A stretch of 64,000 bases of DNA from Hymenobacter siberiensis (GCF_018967845.1 NZ_JAHLZZ010000001.1:496001-560000), one strand, 5' to 3'; positions 53,480 through 62,085 are shown, counted from the first letter of the stretch. A program made the numbers and translations. Notes: generated from the sequence alone by a model not told the origin.

Positions 53480-54985
53480 GTGTTTAAAAAGACAACCAAA
53501 ATAACGCCTTCACAGCAGTCCGTGGCCATCATCGGCGCGGGCATTGCCGGCATTGCCACGGCGGCGCGGCTGGCGGCGGCCGGCCACCCGGTCACGGTGT
53601 TTGAGGCCGGGCCCACATTCGGGGGTAAGATGCAGCAGTTTGCGCTGCCCGGCGGGTACCGGTTCGATGCCGGGCCGTCGCTCTTCACCTTGCCGCAGCT
53701 GGTGGATGACATTTTCCGGCTGGCTGGTCGCCGGCCCGAAGACTACTTCCGCTACGAGCGCCTCGACCCCATCACCCAGTACTTTTTTGCCGATGGCACC
53801 CGCCTCACCGCCTGGGCCGATGCCGGGGAGTTTGCGACCGAAGTGGAGGCCAAGCTTGGCACACCGGCAGCCGAGGTCACGCAGTTTCTGAGCCGCGCTG
53901 GGAAGGCGTATGACGCCACGGCGGGCACGTTTCTGCACAAGTCGCTGCACAAGGCCGGCACCTATTTCAGCCCCGAAACCCTGAAAGCCGTGGCCGCCCT
54001 GCCGCAGCTCGGCCTGCTGGGCACCATGCACCAGCGCCACGAAACGGCCTTTGGCCAAGATGCACGGCTGGTGCAGCTTTTCGACCGCTACGCCACCTAC
54101 AACGGCTCCGACCCCTACCAGGCGCCCGCCACGCTGAGCATGATTCCGCACCTGGAGCACGGAATCGGCGCTTTTTATCCCGAGGGCGGCATCTACGCCA
54201 TTGCCGAAAGCCTGCAACGACTGGCCACGGAGTTCGGCGTAAAATTCCGCTACAACGAAGCCGTGGAGGAAATCATCATCGCCGACAAGCAGGTGACGGG
54301 CCTGCGCACGGCGCTGGACGTGTACGACTTCGGCCGGGTGGTGAGCAACATGGACGTGGTGCCCACCTACCGCCGCCTGCTGCCGCACCAGCCCGCGCCG
54401 GAGCGCACGCTGGCGCAGCCCCGCTCCTCCTCGGCCCTGATTTTTTACTGGGGCATTGCCCGCGCGTTTCCGGAGCTGGATGTGCACAACATCTTCTTCT
54501 CGGCCGATTACCAGGCCGAGTTCAAGGCCATTTTCGAGGAGAAAACCGTGGCCGACGACGTGACGGTGTACGTCAACATCACCTCCAAAAAAACGCCCGC
54601 TGATGCCCCACCCAGCCACGAAAACTGGTTTGTGATGGTGAACGTGCCCCACGACCAGGGCCAAGACTGGGACGCCCTCACCCAAAAAACCCGCGCCACC
54701 GTGCTCCGCAAGCTGAGCCAGGCCCTTGGCACGGATATCGAGCCGCTAATTGCGGCCGAAAAAACCTGGACGCCGCCCGGCATCGCGGCCGATACCTCGT
54801 CGTTTGGCGGTGCGCTCTACGGCAGCTCCAGCAATAATCCGCTGGCGGCGTTTTTGCGGCACCCGAATTTTTCGGGGCGGCTCGACGGGCTGTACTTTTG
54901 TGGTGGTTCGGTGCATCCGGGCGGCGGCATTCCGCTGTGCCTGCTGTCGGCCAAAATCGTTTCGTCGTTAATTAATGAGGGATAG
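53480..54985 (+). CDS. crtD: CrtD-type carotenoid 3,4-desaturase (phytoene-desaturase family)
   Basis: A 501-residue FAD amine-oxidase-like enzyme. The dinucleotide-binding start VAIIGAGIAGIATAARLAAA, EAGPTFGGKMQQFALPGGYR and the C-terminal FCGGSVHPGGGIPLCLLSAK are the family marks. Similarity to CrtD-type desaturases and pairing with cruF suggest desaturation of 1'-hydroxylated carotenes in the membrane, as in flexixanthin-type pigments of this group. CrtI or CrtN cannot be fully excluded. GTG 53480 (MFKKTTKITPSQQ) is preferred over ATG 53378, which lies inside the terminator hairpin. The stop codon falls inside the short inverted repeat at 54982-55066. Confidence 0.85.
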   Translation: MFKKTTKITPSQQSVAIIGAGIAGIATAARLAAAGHPVTVFEAGPTFGGKMQQFALPGGYRFDAGPSLFTLPQLVDDIFRLAGRRPEDYFRYERLDPITQYFFADGTRLTAWADAGEFATEVEAKLGTPAAEVTQFLSRAGKAYDATAGTFLHKSLHKAGTYFSPETLKAVAALPQLGLLGTMHQRHETAFGQDARLVQLFDRYATYNGSDPYQAPATLSMIPHLEHGIGAFYPEGGIYAIAESLQRLATEFGVKFRYNEAVEEIIIADKQVTGLRTALDVYDFGRVVSNMDVVPTYRRLLPHQPAPERTLAQPRSSSALIFYWGIARAFPELDVHNIFFSADYQAEFKAIFEEKTVADDVTVYVNITSKKTPADAPPSHENWFVMVNVPHDQGQDWDALTQKTRATVLRKLSQALGTDIEPLIAAEKTWTPPGIAADTSSFGGALYGSSSNNPLAAFLRHPNFSGRLDGLYFCGGSVHPGGGIPLCLLSAKIVSSLINEG

Positions 54986-55066
54986 GGAACAAGGAACGGC
55001 GACCGAATGCTACCGCCGCTGCTCGCCGTCCTGCTTTCCATTGCCGACCTATCCCCTGTTCCCTAT
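54982..55066. repeat. Inverted repeat after crtD
   Basis: ATAGGGAACA (54982-54991) and TGTTCCCTAT (55057-55066) are perfect inverted copies with extra partial pairing around them. The left arm includes the crtD stop codon. CTTTTT-type residues follow the right arm, so it may terminate crtD. Confidence 0.6.
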
Positions 55067-55080
55067 TCCGTTTTTCTTCC

Positions 55081-55758
55081 ATGGTTGATTACACCGAGCC
55101 GCTCCCGGCCGCGACTAACCGCCGGCTGCGTGTGGCCCAGGGCCTGGTGTTGCTGTTTCATTTCACTGGTTTCGTAGGACTGGCTTTTTCCAACAACCCC
55201 GATTTCTACCTGCGCTTTACGCCGCTCACGCTCGGGCTCACGGCGCTGCTGCTGCTCTGGTTTCAGCCGGGACGCAACGCCAGCTTCTGGGGCTTTTGCC
55301 TCACGGTGGCGCTGCTGGGCTTTGGGGCCGAGTTTGTGGGCGTGAACACGGGCCGGTTTTTTGGGCACTACACGTATGGCGACACCCTGGGCTTCAAGCT
55401 CTTTGATTCCCAACCCTTTAAAGGCGTGCCGCCGATGATTGCCCTCAACTGGGTGGTGACCACGTACTTGTGCGGTATGCTGGTGCGCTACCTGCCGCTG
55501 GGCGAGCTGCCGCGCATTCTGCTGGCGGCGGCCCTCATGGTGGGCCTTGATGCCTGCATGGAGCCGGTGGCCGGGCGTTTCGATTTCTGGCATTGGTCGG
55601 CCAACGTCATTCCGTTTCAGAATTTCCGCGACTGGTTCATCTTTGCCTGTATCTTGCAGATGCTGTTTAACCGCACCACATTCCCCAAACGCAACCCGCT
55701 GGTGCCGCTGGTCTACATTACGCAGCTGCTATTTTTCTTCCTGCTCGGAGCTCTCTAG
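55081..55758 (+). CDS. cruF: CruF-type carotenoid 1',2'-hydratase
   Basis: A 225-residue polytopic membrane protein with about seven segments. The conserved CruF blocks are clear: GFGAEFVGVNTGRFFGHYTY, then GFKLFDSQPFKGVPPMIALN with the adjoining WVVTTYLCGM, and LDACMEPVAGRFDFWHW. Such hydratases add water across the terminal double bond of linear carotene ends, giving 1'-hydroxy groups that CrtD-type enzymes then desaturate. It lies 95 bases after crtD, so the two probably act together. Confidence 0.9.
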   Translation: MVDYTEPLPAATNRRLRVAQGLVLLFHFTGFVGLAFSNNPDFYLRFTPLTLGLTALLLLWFQPGRNASFWGFCLTVALLGFGAEFVGVNTGRFFGHYTYGDTLGFKLFDSQPFKGVPPMIALNWVVTTYLCGMLVRYLPLGELPRILLAAALMVGLDACMEPVAGRFDFWHWSANVIPFQNFRDWFIFACILQMLFNRTTFPKRNPLVPLVYITQLLFFFLLGAL

Positions 55759-55837
55759 GCAGCGTGGCAATGCCCGGCGCGGAGCCAGCTCGGCCCCTCA
55801 TTCTTCTTTTTGAGAACAGACCTGTCTCTTTTTGCAG

Positions 55838-56451
55838 ATGCGTGATTTTACCTTGTCCACACCTTCATTGGAAGCCGCCATTTCGGTTTTCTACCGCTAC
55901 GGCCTGCGCGATGCGTCCGACGCGGCCCTGGCCAAGGCCCTGAACACCACCGAGCCCGACCTGGCGGCCCAGTTCCCCAGCCGCGAGCTACTGGTACACC
56001 AAGTCATGCTGGCCGATATGGAGTGCCAGAAGCGCGAGCACGTTGCCCTGTATGTACAGTACTCGTCGGCCGTGGAGCGCCTTTATGGTTTGTTGCAGTT
56101 GGGACTGCGCGACTTGGCAGCCGTTCCGGGCCAGTACTACGGCGACCTGCAAACCGGCTTTCCCCTCACCTGGGATGCCGTGATGGAGCAACTGAATTCC
56201 TACTCGCCCCCCAGCTTTAACAGCTGCTCAACGACGAAATTGGTAGCCATCTGTTTCGTTAATACATTAATATTCAACTGTTTACCCAGATATTGCTTGA
56301 GCAGCTCAACGTGATGCTGAACCCCCAGGTGTTCCCGCCCGACCGCTACAACATGCGCGAGGTTTTTCGCAGCATCTTCCTGTATTACATTCGGGGCATC
56401 TGCACCGATGACGGCGCGCGGATTGCGGCCGAGCATTTTGCTCGGCTGTAG
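55838..56451 (+). pseudogene. TetR/AcrR-family regulator remnant, frameshift plus stop
   Basis: The frame from ATG 55838 encodes a TetR-type helix-turn-helix (VFYRYGLRDASDAALAKALN with PDLAAQFPSRELLVHQVMLA) and the first ligand-domain helices, then loses the frame around 56215-56220, where one base seems missing. The continuation (QLLNDEIGSHLFR, TAA at 56260-56262, then YINIQLFTQILLEQLNVMLN) runs to a stop at 56449 and ends IAAEHFARL. The TAA may be a former CAA. The complete regulator would have had about 205 residues and sits next to the carotenoid genes, but no regulation can be claimed. Confidence 0.78.
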
Positions 56452-56491
56452 GCAGCCCTGGCGTCGCGACCAGGGTTAACTCTCTGTACCG

Positions 56492-58213
56492 ATGCGTTTA
56501 TCAATACTAAGCGGCTGGCTGGTGCCGGCCGCTGCGGGCCTGCTGTTGGCGGGCTGCCAGGGCAAAACCTCAACTTCGGAAACGGCCACGACCACGGCCG
56601 AGACCGAAGCTGCCCCCACCGACACGGCCAGCGTGGCGGCCCCGAACGACGGCATCACGCCGGCGCTCATCGCGCAGCACATCAAGGTGCTGGCTTCGGA
56701 TGAGTACCAGGGCCGGCGGCCGTTCACGGCGGGCGAGGAGAAAGCCACGGCTTATCTGGCTTCGGAATTCAAGAAGCTGGGCTTGCAGCCGGGGACCAAT
56801 GGCTCGTATTTCCAGGCGGTGCCGCTGGTGGAAATCGCGGGCAAGCCCGACTCGATTGCCACGGTGACGGGAAACGGCAAAACCCTGAGCCTGAAATACC
56901 GCGACGACTTTATGTTCCTCACCGAGCAGGAAAAGCCGGTTGTCACCATTAAGAATTCGCCGCTGGTGTTTGCCGGCTACGGCGTGACGGCCCCCGAATA
57001 CCAGTGGGACGACTACGCCGGCCTCGATGTGAAGGGCAAGACGGTGGTGGTGCTCATCAACGACCCCGGCAATGCGGGCGACGACTCCACGATGTTCAAG
57101 GGCAAGGCCATGACGTACTACGGCCGCTGGGGCTACAAGTACGAAGAGGCCGCCCGCCACGGCGCTACCGGCCTGCTCATCATTCACGACACCAAGCCGG
57201 CCTCCTACCCCTGGACGGTGGTGCAAAGCAGCAACGGCGGTGCCAAGCTGCACCCCCAGACGCCCGACCACGGGGCCAGCAAAGTGGCCCTGGAAGGCTG
57301 GATGACGCTGGACGCGGCCAAGCGCCTCTTCACGGCCGCCGGCCAGAGCTACGACGAAGCTTACGCCGCCGCCAATAAGCGCGGCTTTAAAGGCAAGGCC
57401 CTGGGGCTGAACCTCAGCACGACCATCCGCAACAAAGTCACCCGCAAAACTTCGAAAAACGTGGTAGCGGTGCTGCCTGGCACCACCCGCCCGCAAGAAT
57501 ACATCATTTACTCGGCGCACTGGGACCACCTGGGCATGGGCAAAGCCATTGCCGGCGACTCAATTTACAACGGCGCGCTCGACAACGCCAGCGGCTGCGC
57601 CGGCCTGCTGGCCATTGCCACAGCCTTTAAGCAGGCGCAGGAAAAGCCGCAGCGCAGCATCGTATTCCTGGCCGTAACCGGCGAGGAGCAGGGCCTGCTG
57701 GGTTCTGACTACTACGCCCAGCACCCGCTATTTCCGGTAAAAAACACGGTGGCCGACATCAACATGGACGAGCTGCTGGCCTTCGGGCCGATGCGCGATG
57801 TGACCGTGGTAGGCTACGGGCAGTCGGAGCTGGACGACTACGCCCGCGCCGCCGCCAAGGAGCAGAACCGTTACGTCATCCCCTTTCAGCACCCCGAAAC
57901 CGGCAGCTTCTACCGCTCCGACCATTTCAGCTTTGCCAAAGTGGGCATTCCGGCCCTCTATGCCAGCGGGCAGTTTGAGAGCCGCCTGCACGGCAAAGCC
58001 TTCGCCGAAAAGCAGCGCAAGGACTTCGAGGAGAAAGCCTACCACCAGCCCGCCGACCAGTACGACCCCACCTGGGACCTGCGCGGCGCGGCCGAGGATG
58101 CCCGCCTGATGTTCCGCGTGGGCCAGAAACTGGCCGGCGAAACGACGTTTCCGAAGTGGAAGGACGGCTCGGAATTCAAGGCCACGCGGGAGAAGAGTGG
58201 GCCGGGAAAATAG
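56492..58213 (+). CDS. M28-family zinc peptidase lipoprotein
   Basis: A 573-residue lipoprotein: MRLSILSGWLVPAAAGLLLA followed by GCQGK gives a lipobox with Cys at about 22. A Ser/Thr/Ala-rich linker leads to an M28 catalytic fold interrupted by a PA-like insert (about 150-300). The zinc and catalytic residues lie in YSAHWDHLGMG, GALDNASGCAGL, VTGEEQGLLGSDYY, INMDELLAFG and YHQPADQYD. Such enzymes remove amino acids or dipeptides in the periplasm or at the surface. A second M28 protein, the VanZ fusion, exists at 5275-7098; the two are distant. Strong terminator at 58235-58288. Confidence 0.92.
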   Translation: MRLSILSGWLVPAAAGLLLAGCQGKTSTSETATTTAETEAAPTDTASVAAPNDGITPALIAQHIKVLASDEYQGRRPFTAGEEKATAYLASEFKKLGLQPGTNGSYFQAVPLVEIAGKPDSIATVTGNGKTLSLKYRDDFMFLTEQEKPVVTIKNSPLVFAGYGVTAPEYQWDDYAGLDVKGKTVVVLINDPGNAGDDSTMFKGKAMTYYGRWGYKYEEAARHGATGLLIIHDTKPASYPWTVVQSSNGGAKLHPQTPDHGASKVALEGWMTLDAAKRLFTAAGQSYDEAYAAANKRGFKGKALGLNLSTTIRNKVTRKTSKNVVAVLPGTTRPQEYIIYSAHWDHLGMGKAIAGDSIYNGALDNASGCAGLLAIATAFKQAQEKPQRSIVFLAVTGEEQGLLGSDYYAQHPLFPVKNTVADINMDELLAFGPMRDVTVVGYGQSELDDYARAAAKEQNRYVIPFQHPETGSFYRSDHFSFAKVGIPALYASGQFESRLHGKAFAEKQRKDFEEKAYHQPADQYDPTWDLRGAAEDARLMFRVGQKLAGETTFPKWKDGSEFKATREKSGPGK

Positions 58214-58234
58214 GACACTTTCTGTACCTTCCTT

Positions 58235-58288
58235 AGCCCCGGCGGGGCGACACTCGTCAGCCAAGTGTCACCCCGCCGGGGCTTTTGT
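58235..58288 (+). terminator. Terminator of the M28 lipoprotein gene
   Basis: AGCCCCGGCGGGG...GACACT pairs with AGTGTC...CCCCGCCGGGGCT (58235-58254 with 58264-58283), followed by TTTTG. It also faces the convergent membrane-protein gene. Confidence 0.88.
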
Positions 58289-58300
58289 TTAATCCGTTTA

Positions 58301-58729
58301 TTACACCAGCAGCCAGCCCAGCAGGCCGGCCCGCACCGTCCAGGCCAGCGTGCGCAGCCAGTTGGTGCGGGTGAGGCCGTCGATGGCTACGTAGTCGAAT
58401 CCCTGTTCGAGGCGATTGTGGAAGGGCACTGAGATAAAGAACGTGGCCGACCAAATCAGCACTACCAGCCCCAGATTCCACCAGCCGGCCCCGCCGGGCA
58501 GGGCGGTGCGGCCGGCCCAGGCCAGCCAGCCGGCCAGGCCCAGTTCCAGCACCATGGGGGCCAGCACCACGTAGCTCATGCGGCGGGTGTGGGCCGCGTG
58601 GAAGGCCGGCCACGCCGCCTTGGGCACCAGCCCGAAGCTGGGGTAGTGCACCACCTGCACCGTCCAGATGAGGCCGGTGAGGCAGGCCGCGACGGCAAAA
58701 TTGAGCAACAGCAGCAGGTGAAGCGTCAT
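58301..58729 (-). CDS. Small membrane protein of unknown function
   Basis: A 142-residue protein with four membrane segments (MTLHLLLLLNFAVAACLTGL, MVLELGLAGWLAWAGRTALP, LGLVVLIWSATFFISVPFHN and LAWTVRAGLLGWLLV) and short polar loops. A central loop AAHTRRMSYVVLAP is the most charged part. It recalls anthrone-oxygenase/DUF1772-type small membrane proteins, but I could not assign it. It ends 13 bases after the convergent terminator region and is expressed toward it. Confidence 0.6.
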   Translation of the reverse strand: MTLHLLLLLNFAVAACLTGLIWTVQVVHYPSFGLVPKAAWPAFHAAHTRRMSYVVLAPMVLELGLAGWLAWAGRTALPGGAGWWNLGLVVLIWSATFFISVPFHNRLEQGFDYVAIDGLTRTNWLRTLAWTVRAGLLGWLLV

Positions 58730-58829
58730 AAATTAAAATTTATTTTTGGTCGGGATATGGCAGTTTTCGAGGGCTTGCGTGCTGCGCAGACGCTCCCGTA
58801 AATAACGCGGTAAACACCGCGAACGGTGC

Positions 58830-59291
58830 GTGGTTTTCGTGCCCAATGGTCCGCTGGTATTTCCGGCCCTGCTTACCCCGGTGCAGGCCGGCATGAAGGT
58901 GTAGCGTGAGGAGCCGTTCGGCCCGGTGGTGCCGGTGGCCCGCTTCGCCCACACCCAGGAGGCCATTCAGTACCTCATCAATTCCGACCACGGCCAGTAG
59001 GTGAGCATCTTCGGCCCAGAATCGCAGGAAGTGGCCGACCTCATCGACCAGCTCGTGAACCAGGTCAGCCGCGTGAACATCAACGCCCAGTACCAGCGCG
59101 GCCCCGACACCTTCCTCTTCACCGGCCGCAAAGACTCGACCGAAGGCACCCTCTCGGTGAACGACGCCCTGCGCTCTTTCAGCATCCGCACGGTGGTGGC
59201 CACCAAGCAGACGGAGGCGAACAAGCACCTGCTCAATGGGCTTGTAGACGGCCAGGAAAGCAGCTTTCTGAGCACACGGTTTATTCTGTAA
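58830..59291 (+). pseudogene. C-terminal remnant of a GapN-like aldehyde dehydrogenase
   Basis: Read in one frame, this stretch gives VFVPNGPLVFPALLTPVQAG with MKV, a TAG stop (58902-58904), then REEPFGPVVPVARFAHTQEA with IQYLINSDHGQ, a second TAG (58998-59000), then VSIFGPESQEVADLIDQLVN, VNINAQYQRGPDTFLFTGRK and DSTEGTLSVNDALRSFSIRT to a TAA at 59289. The EEPFGP block and the QRGPD...GRKD block are typical of the C-terminal part of NADP-dependent glyceraldehyde-3-phosphate dehydrogenases of the aldehyde dehydrogenase family. The first two thirds, including the catalytic Cys region, are missing. It appears to be a decayed fragment. The last part is open from 59001 but should not be called a functional gene. 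Confidence 0.72.
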
Positions 59292-59313
59292 ATCTGGCCA
59301 CGCCGCTAATAAA

Positions 59314-59351
59314 AAAAACGCCGGCCCGTAATCACGGGCCGGCGTTTTTTT
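59314..59351. terminator. Strong bidirectional terminator
   Basis: AAAAAACGCCGGCCCGT (59314-59330) pairs with its inverted copy (59335-59351) over a 4-base loop, with A and T runs on either side. It follows the aldehyde dehydrogenase remnant. Confidence 0.88.
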
Positions 59352-59435
59352 TACTGAACTCACTGCGTGCTACTGCCGGGTCAACGTAATGTCATTTGGC
59401 ACGCTGAAGCTCGGAGGCGCGGTATTGTTGTAGGA

Positions 59436-59517
59436 GTTGTTCAGAAAGTCACAAAAGGCACTCAAACGGTCATGCTGCGCTGCGCTCTGCATGACCGTTC
59501 GGGGACTTTCTAAACAG
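59436..59517. repeat. Nested palindrome related to the CATGCTGAGCG family
   Basis: An inner inverted repeat (AACGGTCATGC / GCATGACCGTT) lies within an outer one (GTTCAGAAAGTC / GACTTTCTAAAC). The inner core resembles the arms at 16161 and 62112 without the GCATCTCGCGTG segment. Confidence 0.55.
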
Positions 59518-59629
59518 CTTCAAATTTTGAGGACTGAATCCAGCCTACCAGGGTGCTTTTTTATTTTGGACCTGACGCTTTTTTAAAACCTAAAATGCCC
59601 TGTGAGACAATGGAGGCCCATGACTCCAT

Positions 59630-59845
59630 TTATATGCGTTCAACCTGGTCACCGTTGGAGACACTTGTGGGGGGCAATTTTACCGAATGGGCATCCGCGT
59701 ATTTCTGGGCGCTATCCCTAGTAATACCGTCATTGGCAAACCTATACTCCGTAGACGCGAGCCTTCTCACTAACAAACCAGACGTTTGGCAACTAGGCGC
59801 GCTCAGCGCGACCAGCAGGCAGGCGAATAGGGCATAATATTTCAT
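59630..59845 (-). CDS. Small predicted lipoprotein
   Basis: A 71-residue frame with a good lipoprotein signal (MKYYALFACLLVALSAPSC, Cys at 19) followed by about 50 polar residues (LASTEYRFANDGITRDSAQK). No family is recognised. It may be a real short gene or the front end of a truncated one. The upstream side is an AT-rich spacer that could serve as promoter. Confidence 0.45.
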   Translation of the reverse strand: MKYYALFACLLVALSAPSCQTSGLLVRRLASTEYRFANDGITRDSAQKYADAHSVKLPPTSVSNGDQVERI

Positions 59846-60033
59846 AAATCAAATATGAAATATTATTTTATCAATATTCAATATTAGAATTGTTTTAAAT
59901 CAAAAATATTTGGGATTATTACCCTGCAGAATCTACCCGCGCAAGCATCTTTTATAGATTGACAATTGTCGTTGCCTACATCTTTGCCAAATTCTCCTAT
60001 TCGTATTATCATCAAGCCCTGCCGTTTCCCTGC
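59846..60033. promoter_or_regulatory. AT-rich divergent spacer with a candidate promoter for the M13 gene
   Basis: About 110 bases (59846-59958) are strongly AT-rich and include the inverted pair AATATGAAATATT / AATATTCAATATT. A likely promoter follows: TTG at 59959-59961, 17 bases, then CATCTTTG at 59979-59986, one base off TAnnTTTG. It lies 47 bases before the M13 peptidase ATG. Confidence 0.45.
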
Positions 60034-62085
60034 ATGAAAAAATCTCTGCTTCTCCTGCCCCTGCTGGCTGCGGCCGTCACCGGCTGCCCCTCCAACTCCC
60101 TGAAAACGGCCAGCACTGCCGATAAACCCGACATCCTACACGCGGCTCTGGACACGACCGTGGCTCCCGGCGACGACTTTTTCTCCTACGCCAACGGCAC
60201 CTGGATTAAGAACAACCCCATCCCGGCGTCGGAGAGCAATATGGGCATCGGCAAAAAAGTGCAGGACGAGGTATATGCCCGCCTGCGCCAGACTAGCATT
60301 GAGGCGGCCGGGGCCCAAAATGCCACGCCCGGCAGCAACGCGCAGAAAATTGGCGATTTCTGGGCCGTGGGCATGGATTCGGTAAAGGCCGATAAACTCG
60401 GGGCCACGCCCCTGGAACCGGAGCTGGACCGTATCGCGGCCATGAAAACGGTAGCCGAAGTACCGGGCGTTATCGGCCACGAAATACCGCTGGGCGTGAA
60501 TGCGCTCATTGGCCCGCGCGTGGGCCAGGACGATAAGAACAGCGACAAAATGGCCCTCTACCTGCGTCAGGCGGGCCTGGGCCTGCCCAACCGCGACTAC
60601 TACTTCAACACCGACTCGCGCACCAAAAACATCCGCGCCGAGTACGTGAAGCACGTTGCCAACACCTTCCGGCTGCTGGGCCAGGATGACGCCACGGCCC
60701 AGGCCAACGCTGCCCGGGTAATGGCCCTGGAAACCACGCTGGCCAAGTCCTCGCGCAAGCTCGAAGCCCTGCGCGACCCGTATGCCAACTACCACAAAAT
60801 GAGCATCGCGCAGCTCGACAAGCTCACGCCCGGCATCGACTGGAAAACCTGGCTCGGCCAGATGGGCGGAACCAGCGTGGACACCGTCATCGTGGGCCAG
60901 CCCGAATTTTACCAAACGGTAGGGCAGTTGCTGAAAACCAAGCCGCTCGACGACTGGAAAGCCTACCTCGCCTGGCACGTAGCCCACGAGTATGCGCCCA
61001 CGCTCAGCGGCCCGTTTGTGGATGAGAACTTCCATTTCTACGGCACGGTGCTGCGCGGGGCCACGGCCATCCGCCCGCGCTGGAAGCGGGTGCTGGATAT
61101 GCAGGAGAATGCCCTGGGCGATGCGCTGGGCCAGCTTTTCGTGAAAGAATACTTCAAGCCCGAAGCCAAAGCCCGCTACGACACCCTGGTGAAAAACGTG
61201 GTATCCGCCTTCGCCGACCACATCCAGAAAGTGGACTGGATGAGCGCGCCCACCAAAGTAGTGGCCCTGGATAAGCTCCACAAAATCACCCCCAAAGTGG
61301 GCTACCCCGATAAGTGGAAAGACTACTCGGCCCTGACCATTGACCGCAGCTCATTGGCCGCCAATGTAATGCACGCCAACCTGTGGCAGCACAACTACGA
61401 GCTGAACAAGCTGGGCAAACCCGTGGACCGCACCGAATGGGGCATGACGCCGCAGACCTACAACGCCTACTACAACGGCTCTAACAACGAGATTGTGTTG
61501 CCGGCCGCCGCCTTCGCCATCCCCGGCCTGCTCGATGCCGATGCCGACGACGCGCTGGTGTACGGCTACGCTGGCGCCAGCACCATCGGCCACGAGCTTA
61601 CCCATGGTTTCGACGATGAGGGCAGCCAGTACGACGCCCACGGCAACCTACACGAGTGGTGGAGCAAAGAAGACCGCAAGCGCTTCAACGAGCGTGTGAA
61701 TGGCATCGTGAAGCAATTCAACGACTATACGCTGCTCGATTCGCTGCACATCAACGGCAAGGCCACGGCCGGCGAAAACATCGCCGACCTCGGTGGAATC
61801 GTCATTGGCCTCGATGCCTTCAAAAAGACCAAACAGTACAAAGAGGGCAAAAAAATCAACGGCCTCACGCCTACGCAGCGCTACTTCCTGGGCTACGCCC
61901 TGGGCTGGCAGATGCATGTGCGCGACGAGAGCCTGGCGTCGCAGCTGCTCACCGACGTGCACTCGCCCGCCCAATACCGCGTGAACGGCCCGATGGCCGA
62001 CGTGCCGGCCTTCTACGAAGCGTTCGGCATTAAGCCCGGCCAGAAACTCTACCGGCCCGATTCGACGCGCGTGATAATTTGGTAA
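60034..62085 (+). CDS. M13-family zinc metallopeptidase lipoprotein (PepO/neprilysin-like)
   Basis: A 683-residue peptidase lipoprotein: MKKSLLLLPLLAAAVTGC gives a lipobox with Cys about 18. M13 features: DDFFSYANGTWIKNNPIPAS near the N-terminus, a large N-terminal domain, the Asn-Ala-Tyr-Tyr substrate motif in TYNAYYNGSNNEIVLPAAAF, the zinc site STIGHELTHGFDDEGSQYD (HExxH) and the third-ligand segment ATAGENIADLGGIVIG. The protein ends RVIIW, close to the C-terminal Trp of neprilysins. It should degrade oligopeptides in the periplasm or at the surface. ATG 60034 is chosen at the signal peptide. It is the third metallopeptidase lipoprotein or membrane peptidase in the window. Confidence 0.94.
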   Translation: MKKSLLLLPLLAAAVTGCPSNSLKTASTADKPDILHAALDTTVAPGDDFFSYANGTWIKNNPIPASESNMGIGKKVQDEVYARLRQTSIEAAGAQNATPGSNAQKIGDFWAVGMDSVKADKLGATPLEPELDRIAAMKTVAEVPGVIGHEIPLGVNALIGPRVGQDDKNSDKMALYLRQAGLGLPNRDYYFNTDSRTKNIRAEYVKHVANTFRLLGQDDATAQANAARVMALETTLAKSSRKLEALRDPYANYHKMSIAQLDKLTPGIDWKTWLGQMGGTSVDTVIVGQPEFYQTVGQLLKTKPLDDWKAYLAWHVAHEYAPTLSGPFVDENFHFYGTVLRGATAIRPRWKRVLDMQENALGDALGQLFVKEYFKPEAKARYDTLVKNVVSAFADHIQKVDWMSAPTKVVALDKLHKITPKVGYPDKWKDYSALTIDRSSLAANVMHANLWQHNYELNKLGKPVDRTEWGMTPQTYNAYYNGSNNEIVLPAAAFAIPGLLDADADDALVYGYAGASTIGHELTHGFDDEGSQYDAHGNLHEWWSKEDRKRFNERVNGIVKQFNDYTLLDSLHINGKATAGENIADLGGIVIGLDAFKKTKQYKEGKKINGLTPTQRYFLGYALGWQMHVRDESLASQLLTDVHSPAQYRVNGPMADVPAFYEAFGIKPGQKLYRPDSTRVIIW

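Larger units (their letters stand above)
59292..59629. other. Non-coding stretch with terminator and palindromic element
   Basis: It holds the terminator at 59314-59351 and the palindromic element around 59436-59517. On the minus strand, 59371-59440 reads NNTAPPSFSVPNDITLTRQ to a stop, which could be a fragment of a lost gene; the frame runs into the palindrome, so support is weak. Confidence 0.4.

Noticed and set aside
53378..53480. ATG 53378 as start of crtD
   Set aside because: It lies in the left arm of a strong terminator hairpin and upstream of the likely transcription start.
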